A DNA stretch of 64,000 nt from Frateuria sp. Soil773 (GCF_001428405.1 NZ_LMSL01000003.1:18509-82508), one strand, 5' to 3'; shown: positions 40,597 through 50,167, counted from the first letter of the stretch. Translations and numbers: made by a program. Notes: generated from the letters alone by a model not told the origin.

Positions 40597-40952
40597 GTTG
40601 ATTCCCCTGTAGTCCATTGAATCAAGTTCCGGATCGCGCGTGCTCGCGCGGCGTTTCGGGAGTGCGCGCCCGGGCTGGCTGTATGAAGGCGGCCGGGTCG
40701 AGCCGGCGCGCGGCTCGTTCGAGTCGCTTCGGGCGGAAGGCATTCCTGCCGCAAAGCTAGGCCGGGCGGCTTGGGGAATTCATGAGGTTTTCTTGAGAAA
40801 GCGGCCGGCAATCGTTGAAATGGCCGTCATCGCCGGTTATCCGCACCGGTGGCCAGGGCGGTCGCCGGTGCGTCGCTGAGGGCATCACGCCGTACCGGGG
40901 CACGGAGCCTTGAGCATCCAGGCAGCCCTGAAAGACAATCCGCCGGGGGATC
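40597..40952. other. Divergent promoter region between autotransporter and regulator
   Basis: A 356-bp spacer with no ORF of its own. It must hold the promoters of both genes. One possible promoter for the regulator is TTGAGA (40793-40798) with a 17-bp gap to TGAAAT (40816-40821). The match is modest. No strong inverted repeat was found. Confidence 0.4.
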
Positions 40953-43304
40953 ATGGATACGCCGGTCCATGAACGACAGGGGGCAGGATTGCCGATGGAC
41001 AAGTCGAGCGGGCAGGTCGTCTCGATCTGCTTCGACAACGTACGGATCGATCCGCAGCGACATGCGCTGTACGTATCCGATCGAGCCGTCCACCTGGAGC
41101 CCAAGGCATTCGCCGTGCTGTGGCTGCTGGCCAGCAGGGCGAACCAGATCGTCGGCAGGGACGAGATCCTCGATACCGTGTGGAAACACCGGCATGTCAC
41201 GCCGGCGGTATTGAGCAGAGTCATCGTCGTGCTGCGCCGGTCGCTGGGCGAAGGCGGGCGCAAGTCGCAGTTGATTCGGACCATCCATGGCGTCGGCTAC
41301 CGGCTGGACATTCCGGCCGATGCCGGAGGGCCGTCACCCACCGCAGCGGCGGAAGAGGCCATGCCCCAGGCAACTGCGCTGCCGGCGCCACCGCTGGTCC
41401 GGCCCGCGCCGGCCTGGCGGTGGCGTGGCGCACGCATGGCGGGCGCCTCTGTTCTCGCCGGGCTGATCGCCCTGGGGGGCTGGTTCCTAGTCCCACGGCC
41501 TCCAGCCATCACGGAGCCGCGGGTGGCTCTGGCGATACTGCCGTTGCGCACCGATACGGACAATGCCGAGCTTCGCATGAGGACCGAGGCCTTCACCGAC
41601 AGCCTGATCGAAGGGCTTGCCGCCGTGCCCGCGCTGAAGGTGGCGAGCCGGGATGCGGTGCTTGCGCTTGGTCGCAGTGCCACCGACATGCGGCAAACCG
41701 CCGTGCGACTGAATGCGGACTACGTGCTGGCTGGTCAGGTCGTGCCGGCAGGCAAGGAGCTCAGACTGCACGCGGAGCTGTGGCGCAGCGACCGTCCCGC
41801 TCCGGTGTGGGTATTCGACCGCGATACGTCGCAGGCGGGCCTGTACGCACTCGAGGGGCCGCTGATGGAACGCGTCCACAGCACCCTGACATCGGCCGGG
41901 AGCGATCCCGTGCGGTCGACCGTCTCAGATGCGGCGCAGCGCCTGTACTGGATCGGCCGGCACTACTGGTACCAGCGGACGCCCGAATCGCTGGTGCAGG
42001 CACTGGACTATTTCCAGCGCGCGATCGCCGAGGACCCGCATTTTGCCCTGGCCTATTGCGGCCTGTCCGACACCTACATGCTGCTCTACCTCTATGCGGA
42101 CCTCACGCTGGACGAGGCCGCTTCCAAGGCCGAGGCCGCTTTGGCCAAGGCGCGTGCCGCCGATCCGGGGCTGGTCGACATCCTGGTCTCGGAAAGCGAG
42201 GTGCTGAACGAGACGGGCCGCCCGCGACAGGCCATCGCCACCGTGGAAAAGGCCCTGCGCGCGAGCCCGCGACATCCGTTGGCGATCCTTTGGTACGGCT
42301 ACTACCTGGAAGGCATGGGACGTATCCGCGATGCCGTGGATTGGTACCGGCATTTCGAGGGCGAACCGGGCAATGCCGCCTATTTCGCCAATTTCGGCAG
42401 TGCGCTGACGATGATGGGAATGCGCACCGAGGCAGAGACGGCCCTGCGACGTGCCATCGAGCTCAACCCCGAGCACGCCAGCATCTATTGGGACCTGGCG
42501 CTGTTCTACCGGATGCATGGCGATTTCGACCGGGCCATGGCCGTGTACGCCGATGAACAGCGCCGGCCGGACCACAATGGCTGGACCCCCATCATGGTCG
42601 CCCATACATGGCTGCAGCGTGGCGACGGTGCCAAGGCACTGGCCAGCCTGCAAGGCAAGGCCGGGCTATCGGCGATCGACCGGCTGGAAGTGCAGACGCG
42701 GGCTTGGTGCCTGCTGGGCCGCTGTGATAAAGCGCAGCAGCTCGTCGACGGTTTCGGATTCGACCCGGGCGACAAGGAGAACTACGAAACCATCCGCGCC
42801 TGGGTCTACCTGCTCACCGGCCGGCCGAATGACGCCAGACAGGTCTACGCCACGCTGTTCTCAAGCCCGGAGCGGGATATCCGGCGTTTCATGCGACTGT
42901 GGAAGTCGGACCTCAACCTGTCCGTGTACTCGGGCTGGGTGGCGGCCCAGCCGGCGGCTTCCCCTGAGCGTGCGGCTTCCCTGCGGGCCTTCGGCAACCT
43001 GCTGGACCGGCTCGACGAAGGCGGCCTGAAGCTGCCGCTGATGAGCTACGAGCGGTCAGTGCAGGCGGCGCTCGATGGTCGCGCGTCCGATGCCGGGAAG
43101 TTGCTGCGTTCGGCGATGGATGCCGGCTGGGTGGACCTGGGCACGCTCGATCTGGACCCGGCGTGGGTACCGTACCGCAGCGAGGCGTGGTTTCGCGCGT
43201 TGCGCGAGCGCATCGACATCCGCTCGCAGATGGCCAAGCCGCCGGAGTTGGCTGGTATCGGCCGGGAACCTTCTGCTGCCGCGAAGGACCGTCTTCGCCG
43301 CTGA
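40953..43304 (+). CDS. CadC/ToxR-type membrane transcription regulator with TPR domain
   Basis: 783 residues. An OmpR-type winged-helix DNA-binding domain (about 26-120) has VHLEPKAFAVLWLLASRANQ, DTVWKHRHVTPAVLSRVIVV and LIRTIHGVGYRLDI. A Pro/Ala linker and one membrane helix (about 163-181, GASVLAGLIALGGWFLV) lead to a periplasmic part. This begins with an AilP-like domain (ALAILPLRTDTDNAELRMRT) and continues as TPR repeats (about 320-740). An internal start at 40995 (MDKSSGQVVSI) is a credible alternative. Divergent from the autotransporter, which makes that gene the likeliest target. Confidence 0.9.
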   Translation: MDTPVHERQGAGLPMDKSSGQVVSICFDNVRIDPQRHALYVSDRAVHLEPKAFAVLWLLASRANQIVGRDEILDTVWKHRHVTPAVLSRVIVVLRRSLGEGGRKSQLIRTIHGVGYRLDIPADAGGPSPTAAAEEAMPQATALPAPPLVRPAPAWRWRGARMAGASVLAGLIALGGWFLVPRPPAITEPRVALAILPLRTDTDNAELRMRTEAFTDSLIEGLAAVPALKVASRDAVLALGRSATDMRQTAVRLNADYVLAGQVVPAGKELRLHAELWRSDRPAPVWVFDRDTSQAGLYALEGPLMERVHSTLTSAGSDPVRSTVSDAAQRLYWIGRHYWYQRTPESLVQALDYFQRAIAEDPHFALAYCGLSDTYMLLYLYADLTLDEAASKAEAALAKARAADPGLVDILVSESEVLNETGRPRQAIATVEKALRASPRHPLAILWYGYYLEGMGRIRDAVDWYRHFEGEPGNAAYFANFGSALTMMGMRTEAETALRRAIELNPEHASIYWDLALFYRMHGDFDRAMAVYADEQRRPDHNGWTPIMVAHTWLQRGDGAKALASLQGKAGLSAIDRLEVQTRAWCLLGRCDKAQQLVDGFGFDPGDKENYETIRAWVYLLTGRPNDARQVYATLFSSPERDIRRFMRLWKSDLNLSVYSGWVAAQPAASPERAASLRAFGNLLDRLDEGGLKLPLMSYERSVQAALDGRASDAGKLLRSAMDAGWVDLGTLDLDPAWVPYRSEAWFRALRERIDIRSQMAKPPELAGIGREPSAAAKDRLRR

Positions 43305-43414
43305 AATCGGCGGCCGCAGCCGCAGGCGCGGAACGCACCGTTTCGCCGGTGCGCCATTGCGACCGCCGGCGCGGCGCCCATGTAGTTGGACACCACCAAC
43401 AGCAGGGCTTTGCC

Positions 43415-44248
43415 ATGAGCGATCGCCACATCACCCGCCGCATCCGCGGCATGGACACGTCCGATGGCGCCGGCGTGAAGCTGAAGCGGATCATCGGCCA
43501 GCCCGGGCTGGACATGCTCGACCCGTTCCTGCTGCTGGACGAGTTCCGTTCCGACAGCGCCGACGACTACCTCGCCGGCTTTCCCGAGCATCCGCACCGC
43601 GGCTTCGAGACCGTCACCTACATGCTGGCCGGCCACATGCGCCACGGCGACAACCACGGCAACCGCGGCGACCTCACGCCGGGCAGCGTGCAGTGGATGA
43701 CCGCCGGCCGCGGCATCCTGCATTCGGAGATGCCGCAGCAGGAGAACGGCCTGATGTGGGGCTTCCAGTTGTGGATGAACCTGCCGGCGAAGGACAAGAT
43801 GACCGCGCCGCGCTACCAGGACATCGGGCCGGAGCGGATCCCGGTGCTGCATCCGGCCGACGGCGTCGAGGTGAAGCTGATCGCCGGCTCGCTGGCCGGC
43901 GCCAGCGGCCCGGTCGAGGGCATCGCCACCGCGCCGGTGTACCTGGACATCGGCTTGCAGCCGGGCGCGCAGTACGCGTTGGACCTGCCGGCCGGTCACC
44001 ATGGCTTCGCCTACGTGTTCGACGGCGAGTCGGCCCTGGTCGGCGGCGAGGCGCTGCGACGCAGCGAGCTGGGCGTGCTGTCCGAGGGCGAGCGGCTGCA
44101 ACTGGCCGGCGGCGACAAGCCGTCGCGCCTGCTGGTGGTGGCCGGCCAGCCGCTGAAGGAAAGCGTGGCGCGCTACGGGCCGTTCGTGATGAACACGCCC
44201 GAGCAGATCCACGAGGCGATCGCCGATTTCCGCGCGGGCAAGTTCTGA
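43415..44248 (+). CDS. Pirin family protein
   Basis: Bicupin protein (277 residues). The iron site is visible: HPHRGFETVTYMLAGHMRHG with His residues, followed by GSVQWMTAGRGILHSEMP (the pirin signature with the Glu/His ligands). The C-terminal cupin lacks a metal site, as is usual. Some bacterial pirins degrade quercetin; others are regulators. The substrate here is unknown. The start at 43415 gives MSDRHITRRIRGMDTSDGAG. Confidence 0.92.
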   Translation: MSDRHITRRIRGMDTSDGAGVKLKRIIGQPGLDMLDPFLLLDEFRSDSADDYLAGFPEHPHRGFETVTYMLAGHMRHGDNHGNRGDLTPGSVQWMTAGRGILHSEMPQQENGLMWGFQLWMNLPAKDKMTAPRYQDIGPERIPVLHPADGVEVKLIAGSLAGASGPVEGIATAPVYLDIGLQPGAQYALDLPAGHHGFAYVFDGESALVGGEALRRSELGVLSEGERLQLAGGDKPSRLLVVAGQPLKESVARYGPFVMNTPEQIHEAIADFRAGKF

Positions 44249-44327
44249 GCGGGGAAGCCGGGTATTGCGTTGGCTCCCCCCGCCCCCTGAGAGGAGACGC
44301 TCGGGGTGGGTGGGAGCATCCGGCATT

Positions 44328-44467
44328 CGGCGCGAATCCGTCATTCCACCGCGCCGTCATCCCGGCGAAGGCCGGGGTCCAGCGCCTTCGAGGGCCATCG
44401 GAGCGCAAAATCGCTGGATGACCGGCCCTTCGGCTGTCGAAAAGCGCCTCCGGCTTGCGCTGGAATG
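44328..44467 (+). repeat. 140-bp direct repeat, copy A
   Basis: Begins CGGCGCGAATCCGTCATTCC and ends CTTGCGCTGGAATG. Nearly identical to 44551-44690 and in the same orientation, 83 bp apart. The interior holds a REP-like palindrome (GTCATCCCGGCGAAGGCCGG) and further inverted pairs. It occupies the 495-bp gap between pirin and the S9 peptidase. Confidence 0.85.
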
Positions 44468-44550
44468 ACCGCCGGTTGGATGCATGCCGGAGGCTTCGGG
44501 GCAGCGGTGCGGCGATATGGGTCGACTGTCCGGTCGCAGGTCCCGCATCC

Positions 44551-44690
44551 CGGCGCGAATTCGTCATTGCACCGTGCCGTCATCCCGGCGAAGGCCGGGA
44601 TCCAGCGCCTTCGAGGGCCATCGAAGCGCAAAGGCGCTGGATGACCGGCCCTTCGGCTGTCGAAAAGCGCCTCCGGCTTGCGCTGGAATG
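44551..44690 (+). repeat. 140-bp direct repeat, copy B
   Basis: Second copy of the repeat at 44328-44467, differing by scattered substitutions (for example GAATTCGTCATTGCACCG in place of GAATCCGTCATTCCACCG). It ends 53 bp before the stop codon of the S9 peptidase. Confidence 0.85.
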
Positions 44691-44743
44691 GCGGTAAGTG
44701 TGTGCGGGGCTTCGAAGCGCGCTTTGCAGCGCCGGTGCGCGGC

Positions 44744-46831
44744 TCACTCGCCGCGCAGGTCCTTGCCGGCGAGGCGCAGGTTGCGTTCCAGGTAGCCGCG
44801 CAGCAAGGCGTCCGGCGCGTCCGGGGCGGGGCCGCCGAGGTGGCGTTGCAGCATGCGCTCGGTCAGGTAGAAGATGGCCTCCTTGGCAAGCGGGTCCTCG
44901 TTGGTGTGGCCGGCTTCGGCGTCCACCAGCAGGCTGACGTCCCGGCCCAGCAGCTTCAGTTGCGCGGCGTAGCCGAGCACGCCGCGGATCGCCACCCGGT
45001 GGTCGGCGCCGCCGGCGATCAGCAGCAGCGGACGCGTCATCCGGTCGGCGTTGGCCAGCGGCGACTGCGCATGCAGGCGCGCCATCGCGGCGACGTCGTC
45101 CAGGTCCAGCGACATCATGCGCAGCCGGGCTTCGAACGGGATGTAGCGCGACAGGTTCAGCGCCTCGTCGCTGCGCGATACCCAGCGCAGGTCCAAGCCG
45201 AAATCCGGTGGCGGCACGATGGCGACGCCCACCTTGAACAGCTCCGGCTCGAAGGTGACGCCGAGCAGGGTCGCATAGCCGCCGAACGAGGCGCCGGCGA
45301 TGCCGACCCGCCGCGCGTCGCCGATGCCCTGCGCGAGCAGGTAGCGCGTGCCTTCCACGATGTCCTGCTGCACGCGGCCGTTGCCGAAGTCGCCGCGCGC
45401 GGCGAGCACGTAGTCGCGGCCGTAGCCGGTGGAGCCGCGGAACTGCGGCTGGAACACCGCGTAGCCGCGGTTGACCAGGAACTGCGCGATGCTGCCGTAG
45501 TCGGGGCGGTCGTGGTTCCACGGGCCGCCGTGCGGCACCACCACCAGCGGCCGCGTGGCCGGGTCGGCGCCCGGCGGCAGCAGCACGAAGCCGTGCAGGC
45601 GCATGCCGTCGCTGGCCTCCCAGGCCACCGGGATCTTCGGCGCCAGCGCCGACTCCGGCAGCGGCGCCAGCGGCTTGCCGCTGCGTTGCTGCCGCAGGCC
45701 TTCGTCGAGTACCTGGCGGAACCGGCCGCTGCGCGGGTCGTAGAGATGCCAGCGCGCGGCCTGCAGGGTCGGGCCGCGTTCGCCGACCAGCCATGGCGCC
45801 TGCGGGCCGCGTCCGGCCTGGATGTCCAGCATGCGCCGGGGAAAGCGTTGCGCGATCGCCTCGACCGCGCGTTGCGCCGCGGCGGTCAGGCCGCGGTCCG
45901 TCGCCGTGCCGCTGCGCCAGCCGGCGACCAGCGGCTGGCCGCTGTCCGGATCGAGCGCGAGGGTGTCGAGGTCGGCTTCGCCGGCGGGATCGGCCAGCAG
46001 CGTGTGCAGCGTGCCGTGCGCGTCCAGCCGCGCCAGCCGCAACAGGTTGCCGTCGCGGTCGCTGCGCAGCAGGAGGTCGCCGCCCGCGCCGGTCACCGGC
46101 AGCGGCGAGCAGCGTTCCAGCCGCGTGCAACGCAGCGCCTCGTGCAGGCGGCCGGCCGCATCGACGCGATGGATCGCCAGGGCATCGCCCTCGACCCGTT
46201 CGACGAAGGCCAGCCGTCCGTCCGGATCGAACGCGAAGCCGGCGAGCCGGTGCGCATCCCGGTGCAGCAGCGTGCGCTCGCCATGCATGTCCACCCGCAG
46301 CAGGCGCCACGGCTGTCCTTGGGCGTCGGCGTCGGGCAGCCGTTCGAGCAGGATCGCCGCCGCCGGCCGCAGCGGGTCGACCGCCCGCACCTCGCGCCGC
46401 TCGCGCCCGCCGAGCGTACTGACGATGCCGGAGCCGCCCTGGCCGTCGACCGCCAGCGCGAACAGTTGGCGCGGCGATTCGAGCAGCAGCCAGCGGCCGT
46501 CGTGCGACCAGTACGCCTGCCGCGCATCGGTCTGCGACAGCAACTGCCGCGGCGCACCGCCCGCGGTCGACTGCAGCCAGACGCTGCGCCGGCCGTCCTG
46601 CACGCGCAGCCAGGCAAGCCGCCGGCCGTCGGGCGACAGGCTCACGCTGTCGATCGCGCGGTCGACCAGGAAGGCGCTGCGCGGGAAGCGCGGCGCCGGC
46701 GCTCGCGCGCGCTCGGCGGCGACGGCGAGGCGCAGGGCCGCATCGTCCGCCGCGCCGGCACGGGCCGCGGCCGTCGCCAGGGCGAGCGCGACGGCGCACA
46801 GCGTCCCAACGCATTTCGGGAACGTGGACAT
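44744..46831 (-). CDS. S9 family prolyl oligopeptidase-type serine peptidase, secreted
   Basis: 695 residues with a signal peptide (MSTFPKCVGTLCAVALALAT, then AARAGA). The N-terminal part (about 50-400) is a beta-propeller with repeats such as SVSLSPDGRRLAWLRV and GFAFDPDGRLAFV. The C-terminal alpha/beta-hydrolase domain has VPHGGPWNHDRPDYGS, GSTGYGRDY, the nucleophile Ser in GIAGASFGGYATL, Asp in IAGGADHRVAIRG and His in AEAGHTNEDP. Periplasmic dipeptidyl- or oligopeptidase activity is likely. On the minus strand, upstream of the twin repeats. Confidence 0.93.
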   Translation of the reverse strand: MSTFPKCVGTLCAVALALATAAARAGAADDAALRLAVAAERARAPAPRFPRSAFLVDRAIDSVSLSPDGRRLAWLRVQDGRRSVWLQSTAGGAPRQLLSQTDARQAYWSHDGRWLLLESPRQLFALAVDGQGGSGIVSTLGGRERREVRAVDPLRPAAAILLERLPDADAQGQPWRLLRVDMHGERTLLHRDAHRLAGFAFDPDGRLAFVERVEGDALAIHRVDAAGRLHEALRCTRLERCSPLPVTGAGGDLLLRSDRDGNLLRLARLDAHGTLHTLLADPAGEADLDTLALDPDSGQPLVAGWRSGTATDRGLTAAAQRAVEAIAQRFPRRMLDIQAGRGPQAPWLVGERGPTLQAARWHLYDPRSGRFRQVLDEGLRQQRSGKPLAPLPESALAPKIPVAWEASDGMRLHGFVLLPPGADPATRPLVVVPHGGPWNHDRPDYGSIAQFLVNRGYAVFQPQFRGSTGYGRDYVLAARGDFGNGRVQQDIVEGTRYLLAQGIGDARRVGIAGASFGGYATLLGVTFEPELFKVGVAIVPPPDFGLDLRWVSRSDEALNLSRYIPFEARLRMMSLDLDDVAAMARLHAQSPLANADRMTRPLLLIAGGADHRVAIRGVLGYAAQLKLLGRDVSLLVDAEAGHTNEDPLAKEAIFYLTERMLQRHLGGPAPDAPDALLRGYLERNLRLAGKDLRGE

Positions 46832-46919
46832 GGGTTTCTCCGGCTTGGGCCTGCCGTGCGGGCAGGCCGACGAACGGTGGGTGGCGCGGTTGGAGTGGCG
46901 CGGCTCCGGCCGCGAGCCG

Positions 46920-48770
46920 TCAGGCGGCGGCGGGCTGCAGTTGCCGCTGCGGCTCGGCCTGCCCGCGGGCGGGATACAGCAGCCACAGGCTCGCCAGCGC
47001 CGGCAGCCCGATGACGCCGCAGGCGAGCACCCAGGCCATCCGCGCCGGTGTCGACAGCGCGCGCCGCAGGGACATCGGGATCGCGGCCAGCAGCGACAGC
47101 AGCATCAGCGCACCGGCAAAGACCTGGATGCCGCGCGGCATCGGCGCCGGCGCGGTGGCCTGCAGCGGATCGGCCGGCGCGAACAGGCCGATCGCGCCGA
47201 CGCGCAGGGCGTACAGCGCCGGCGACGGCCACCATGCCTTGTAGCGGTACGGCGCGGAGTAGTCGTATGCCATGGCGCGGTGCGCGACCGGCGTGACGCG
47301 GCCGCCGTCGTCCACCCACAGCACGTTCTGGTACGGCGTCGCGCCGGTGAGTTCGTGCGCGTACGAGGTGAAGGAGAACGACACCAGGTAGCCGTCCACC
47401 AGCTCGATCAGCTCGACGCTGCGCAGGTCGCCGCTGCGGCCGGGAATGGGCAGGCGCTGGCGCGGTCGCAGAAGGGCATCGCCGGTGGCCGCGTCGCGTC
47501 CGTCGAAGAAGTACAGCGCGCGGTCGCTGGTCACCACCAGGCTCTCGCCCACCGGGGTCACCCCGGCGAGGATCTCGCCGGCGGGCAGCACGATGCGCGG
47601 CAGCGCCTGGCCGGCGGCGCCGTCGTAGCGGTAGAGCACGTTGCCGGCGACCAGCGTGCCGTCGCCCTTCGGCAGCCCGGGCAGGCCGCCCGCGGCCTGT
47701 GCCGGTGCCGGAAAGGGCGCGTCGCCGCCGCCCACGCCCAGCTCGCCGGCGCGGCGGCCGTCGGTGAGGCGATAGCCCTCGAAGCGCATGCGGTCGTGGC
47801 TGAACACCCAGCGCACGCGGCGCTCGTCGTCGTCGAACTCCGTCTGCTCGGCGGCGGCGTGGGTCAGCTCGTTGCGCACCGGCGTCGCCACGACCTGCAC
47901 GCCGATCGGCTGCACTTCCGACAGCGCCACCTGCTCGCGCCACAGCGGCGCCTGCGGGGCGCGGCTCGCCGCCAGGCCGGCGAGCATGCGCTGCTGCGGC
48001 GTCATGCGCTCGGTCTCGTTGTGGCCGCCGGGCGGCGGCACGCCCGTGTTGTTCGGGTGCGTGCCCTGCATGATCCACAGCATTTCCATGCCGAAGCCCA
48101 GCAGCAGCATGAGCGAATAGACGCCCATCTGCAGCGGCAGGGCGGTGACCGCCGTGGCCGCCGGCGAGCGCGGCGGCGCGCTGAGATCGGGCTTGAACGC
48201 GGCCAGTACCATCGCCGCCAGCCACAGCAGGGCGATGGCCTGCAGCAACAGCACCCGCGGGCCGGTGGCCTGGCTCACCGCGAGCAGCGCCAGGAACACC
48301 AGCGCGCAGGCCGAATAACGGCGGCCGCCGAGCATGCAGAACGCGCCGGCCAGGTAGCCGCAGGCGGCGATCAGCAGCGCGGCCAGCGGGAACAGCCAGT
48401 GGCGCAGGTCGACCACGCGCGCGGTCATGCCCGCCTGGTAGCCGGCGATCAGCAGCACCGGCAGCGCGGCCGCCACGGCCAGCAGCAGGATTCCCGCACC
48501 GAGCAGCGCCGCGGCGATGCGCCAGTCGGGCAGCGGCCGGTGCAGCAGGTTCAGCCACACGTTCGGGCGCCGGTAGCTGCCCATCTGGTACAGCCCCAGC
48601 AGCAGGCCGGCGAGCGCGTACACGCCGCCGAACACGCGGTAGACCAGCAGCGGCTGCTGCGCCAGGTCGACCACCCGGGCCAGGAAGCCCAGCACCAGCA
48701 GGTGCAGCGCGGCGCCGGCGATGGCCCAGCCGCGGAAGCGCAGCAGTTCGGCCTTGAAGAGATCGCGCAT
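46920..48770 (-). CDS. ABC transporter permease with large periplasmic beta-propeller-like insert
   Basis: 616 residues, start MRDLFKAELLRFRGWAIAGA. The first about 240 residues contain six hydrophobic segments, as in ABC-2-type permeases. The middle (about 250-535) is soluble, with repeating strand blocks such as GDGTLVAGNVLYRYDGAAGQ, GESLVVTSDRALYFFDG and VELIELVDGYLVSFSF, resembling a beta-propeller. Two hydrophobic segments close the protein (IQVFAGALMLLSLLAAIPMS; MAWVLACGVIGLPALASLWL). It lies 26 bp downstream of its ATPase gene. The substrate is unknown; related YtrA-linked transporters respond to cell-wall stress. Confidence 0.8.
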   Translation of the reverse strand: MRDLFKAELLRFRGWAIAGAALHLLVLGFLARVVDLAQQPLLVYRVFGGVYALAGLLLGLYQMGSYRRPNVWLNLLHRPLPDWRIAAALLGAGILLLAVAAALPVLLIAGYQAGMTARVVDLRHWLFPLAALLIAACGYLAGAFCMLGGRRYSACALVFLALLAVSQATGPRVLLLQAIALLWLAAMVLAAFKPDLSAPPRSPAATAVTALPLQMGVYSLMLLLGFGMEMLWIMQGTHPNNTGVPPPGGHNETERMTPQQRMLAGLAASRAPQAPLWREQVALSEVQPIGVQVVATPVRNELTHAAAEQTEFDDDERRVRWVFSHDRMRFEGYRLTDGRRAGELGVGGGDAPFPAPAQAAGGLPGLPKGDGTLVAGNVLYRYDGAAGQALPRIVLPAGEILAGVTPVGESLVVTSDRALYFFDGRDAATGDALLRPRQRLPIPGRSGDLRSVELIELVDGYLVSFSFTSYAHELTGATPYQNVLWVDDGGRVTPVAHRAMAYDYSAPYRYKAWWPSPALYALRVGAIGLFAPADPLQATAPAPMPRGIQVFAGALMLLSLLAAIPMSLRRALSTPARMAWVLACGVIGLPALASLWLLYPARGQAEPQRQLQPAAA

Positions 48771-48796
48771 GGTGTTCCCCTTGGATGTGGCGCCGC

Positions 48797-49717
48797 TCAG
48801 GCGGCCGCCGGCATGGCGTGGTTCTTGGCCAGGAAGCCGTTGACCGCGCGGTCCAGGCTCACCGGCATGCTCTGCACCGAGCGCGCGCCGCTCGCGCGCA
48901 GGAAGGCGGCGAAGTCCTCGTCCTGGTCGAGCACCAGGTAGTGGTGCAGGCCGTCGATGCGCTGCGCCTGCAGCAGCCCGGGCACGCTGGCGGGCGGCGG
49001 GCCGGCGAACGGGATGTCGGCCACCCAGTGCGTCACGCGCGCGCAGAAGTCGTCGGGGGCGGACATGTTCGCCAGCCGGCCACGCTCCAGGATGATCAGG
49101 TTGTCGGCGACCCGCTCGACCTCCTCCATCTGGTGCGAGCAGTAGATCACCGTGCACTGCCCGGCCGCGTTGGAATACAGCAGCGATTCCAGGAAGGCGC
49201 GCTTGGCGACCACGTCCAGGCCCAGCGTGGGCTCGTCCAGCACCAGCAGTTCCGGCCCCTGCGCCAGGGTCAGGGCGAGGTTGAAGCCGGCGCGCTCGCC
49301 GCGCGAGAGCTGGCCGACCTTCTGCTCCGGCAGCACGTGGTAGTGGCCGATCACCTCGTCGAACGCGCGCTGGTTCCAGCGCGGGTAGTGGCGGCGCTGC
49401 ATCGCGGTCACCGCGGACACGCGCATCCAGTTCGGCAGCGTGTGCTCCTCGTTGACGAAGCCGATGCGACCACGATCGGTTGGCGTCAGCTGCTGGCTGT
49501 CGCGGCCGAGGATGCGCGCCTGGCCCGAGCTCGGTGGCAGGAAGCCGAGCAGGATGCGGAACAGGGTGGACTTGCCCGCGCCGTTCGCGCCGACGATGGC
49601 GTGGATGCGGCTGCTGGCGATGCGCAGGTCGAGCTGGTCCAGCGCCAGCTTGGCACCGTAGCGCTTGCACAGCGCCTCGGTCTCGACCACGTATTCGGAA
49701 GGTGTGGTGTCAGTCAT
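48797..49717 (-). CDS. ABC transporter ATP-binding protein
   Basis: 306 residues. Walker A is GANGAGKST (about 43-51), the signature is LSRGERAGFNLAL, Walker B is LLVLDEPTLGLD and the H loop is YCSHQMEE. A roughly 90-residue C-terminal extension contains DIPFAGPPPASVPG. Belongs to the small ATPases that pair with ABC-2-type permeases. Preceded by the GntR regulator (39 bp) and followed by the permease (26 bp), so a three-gene operon. Confidence 0.93.
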   Translation of the reverse strand: MTDTTPSEYVVETEALCKRYGAKLALDQLDLRIASSRIHAIVGANGAGKSTLFRILLGFLPPSSGQARILGRDSQQLTPTDRGRIGFVNEEHTLPNWMRVSAVTAMQRRHYPRWNQRAFDEVIGHYHVLPEQKVGQLSRGERAGFNLALTLAQGPELLVLDEPTLGLDVVAKRAFLESLLYSNAAGQCTVIYCSHQMEEVERVADNLIILERGRLANMSAPDDFCARVTHWVADIPFAGPPPASVPGLLQAQRIDGLHHYLVLDQDEDFAAFLRASGARSVQSMPVSLDRAVNGFLAKNHAMPAAA

Positions 49718-49756
49718 GCGGGTCGTTCGCCTCCGGATCGGGCGCAGGTGTCGGGG

Positions 49757-50167
49757 TCAGGCGGTTTTTTTCGGAGCGAGCACGCGCAGCGCGCGCTCCA
49801 GCCGCGTCAGCGCGCGATCGGGCGGATAGTCGAGCGCGGCCACCTCGTGCACGAAGCTCTGCACGGCATCGTCGAGGCGGCGGTCGCGCTCGGCATTGCT
49901 GAGCCGCTGGCGCGGCGTGGCGACATACAGGCCCAGGCCCTGGCGCGCCTCCAGCCAGCCCTCGCCAGTAAGCTCGGCGTAGGCCTTGGCCACGGTGTTC
50001 GGGTTGATCGTCAGCTGCTGCGCCAGCCCACGCACGCTGGGCAGCTGCGCGCCGACGGCGAGTTCGCCGGTGGCGATCTTCATGCGCACGCCGTCGACGA
50101 TCTGCTTGCTGATCGGCCGCGGATCGCCGGTGGCGATCTGGATCAGCAGGGCTTGGGTTCGGGCCAT
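49757..50167 (-). CDS. GntR-family transcription regulator, YtrA subfamily
   Basis: 136 residues. A winged-helix domain (about 10-80) has PISKQIVDGVRMKIATGELA followed by GAQLPSVRGLAQQLTINPNT and VAKAYAELTGEGWLEARQGL. A short dimerisation tail (about 85-130) replaces the larger effector domain of other GntR groups, the mark of YtrA-type repressors. The start at 50167 has a GGAGAG ribosome site. Heads the operon with the ATPase and permease genes. A perfect palindrome lies 27 bp upstream. Confidence 0.93.
   Translation of the reverse strand: MARTQALLIQIATGDPRPISKQIVDGVRMKIATGELAVGAQLPSVRGLAQQLTINPNTVAKAYAELTGEGWLEARQGLGLYVATPRQRLSNAERDRRLDDAVQSFVHEVAALDYPPDRALTRLERALRVLAPKKTA

Noticed and set aside
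45822..48941. 1039-codon plus-strand frame opposite the S9 peptidase and permease
   Set aside because: No recognisable motif; the opposite strand carries catalytic triad and membrane helices.
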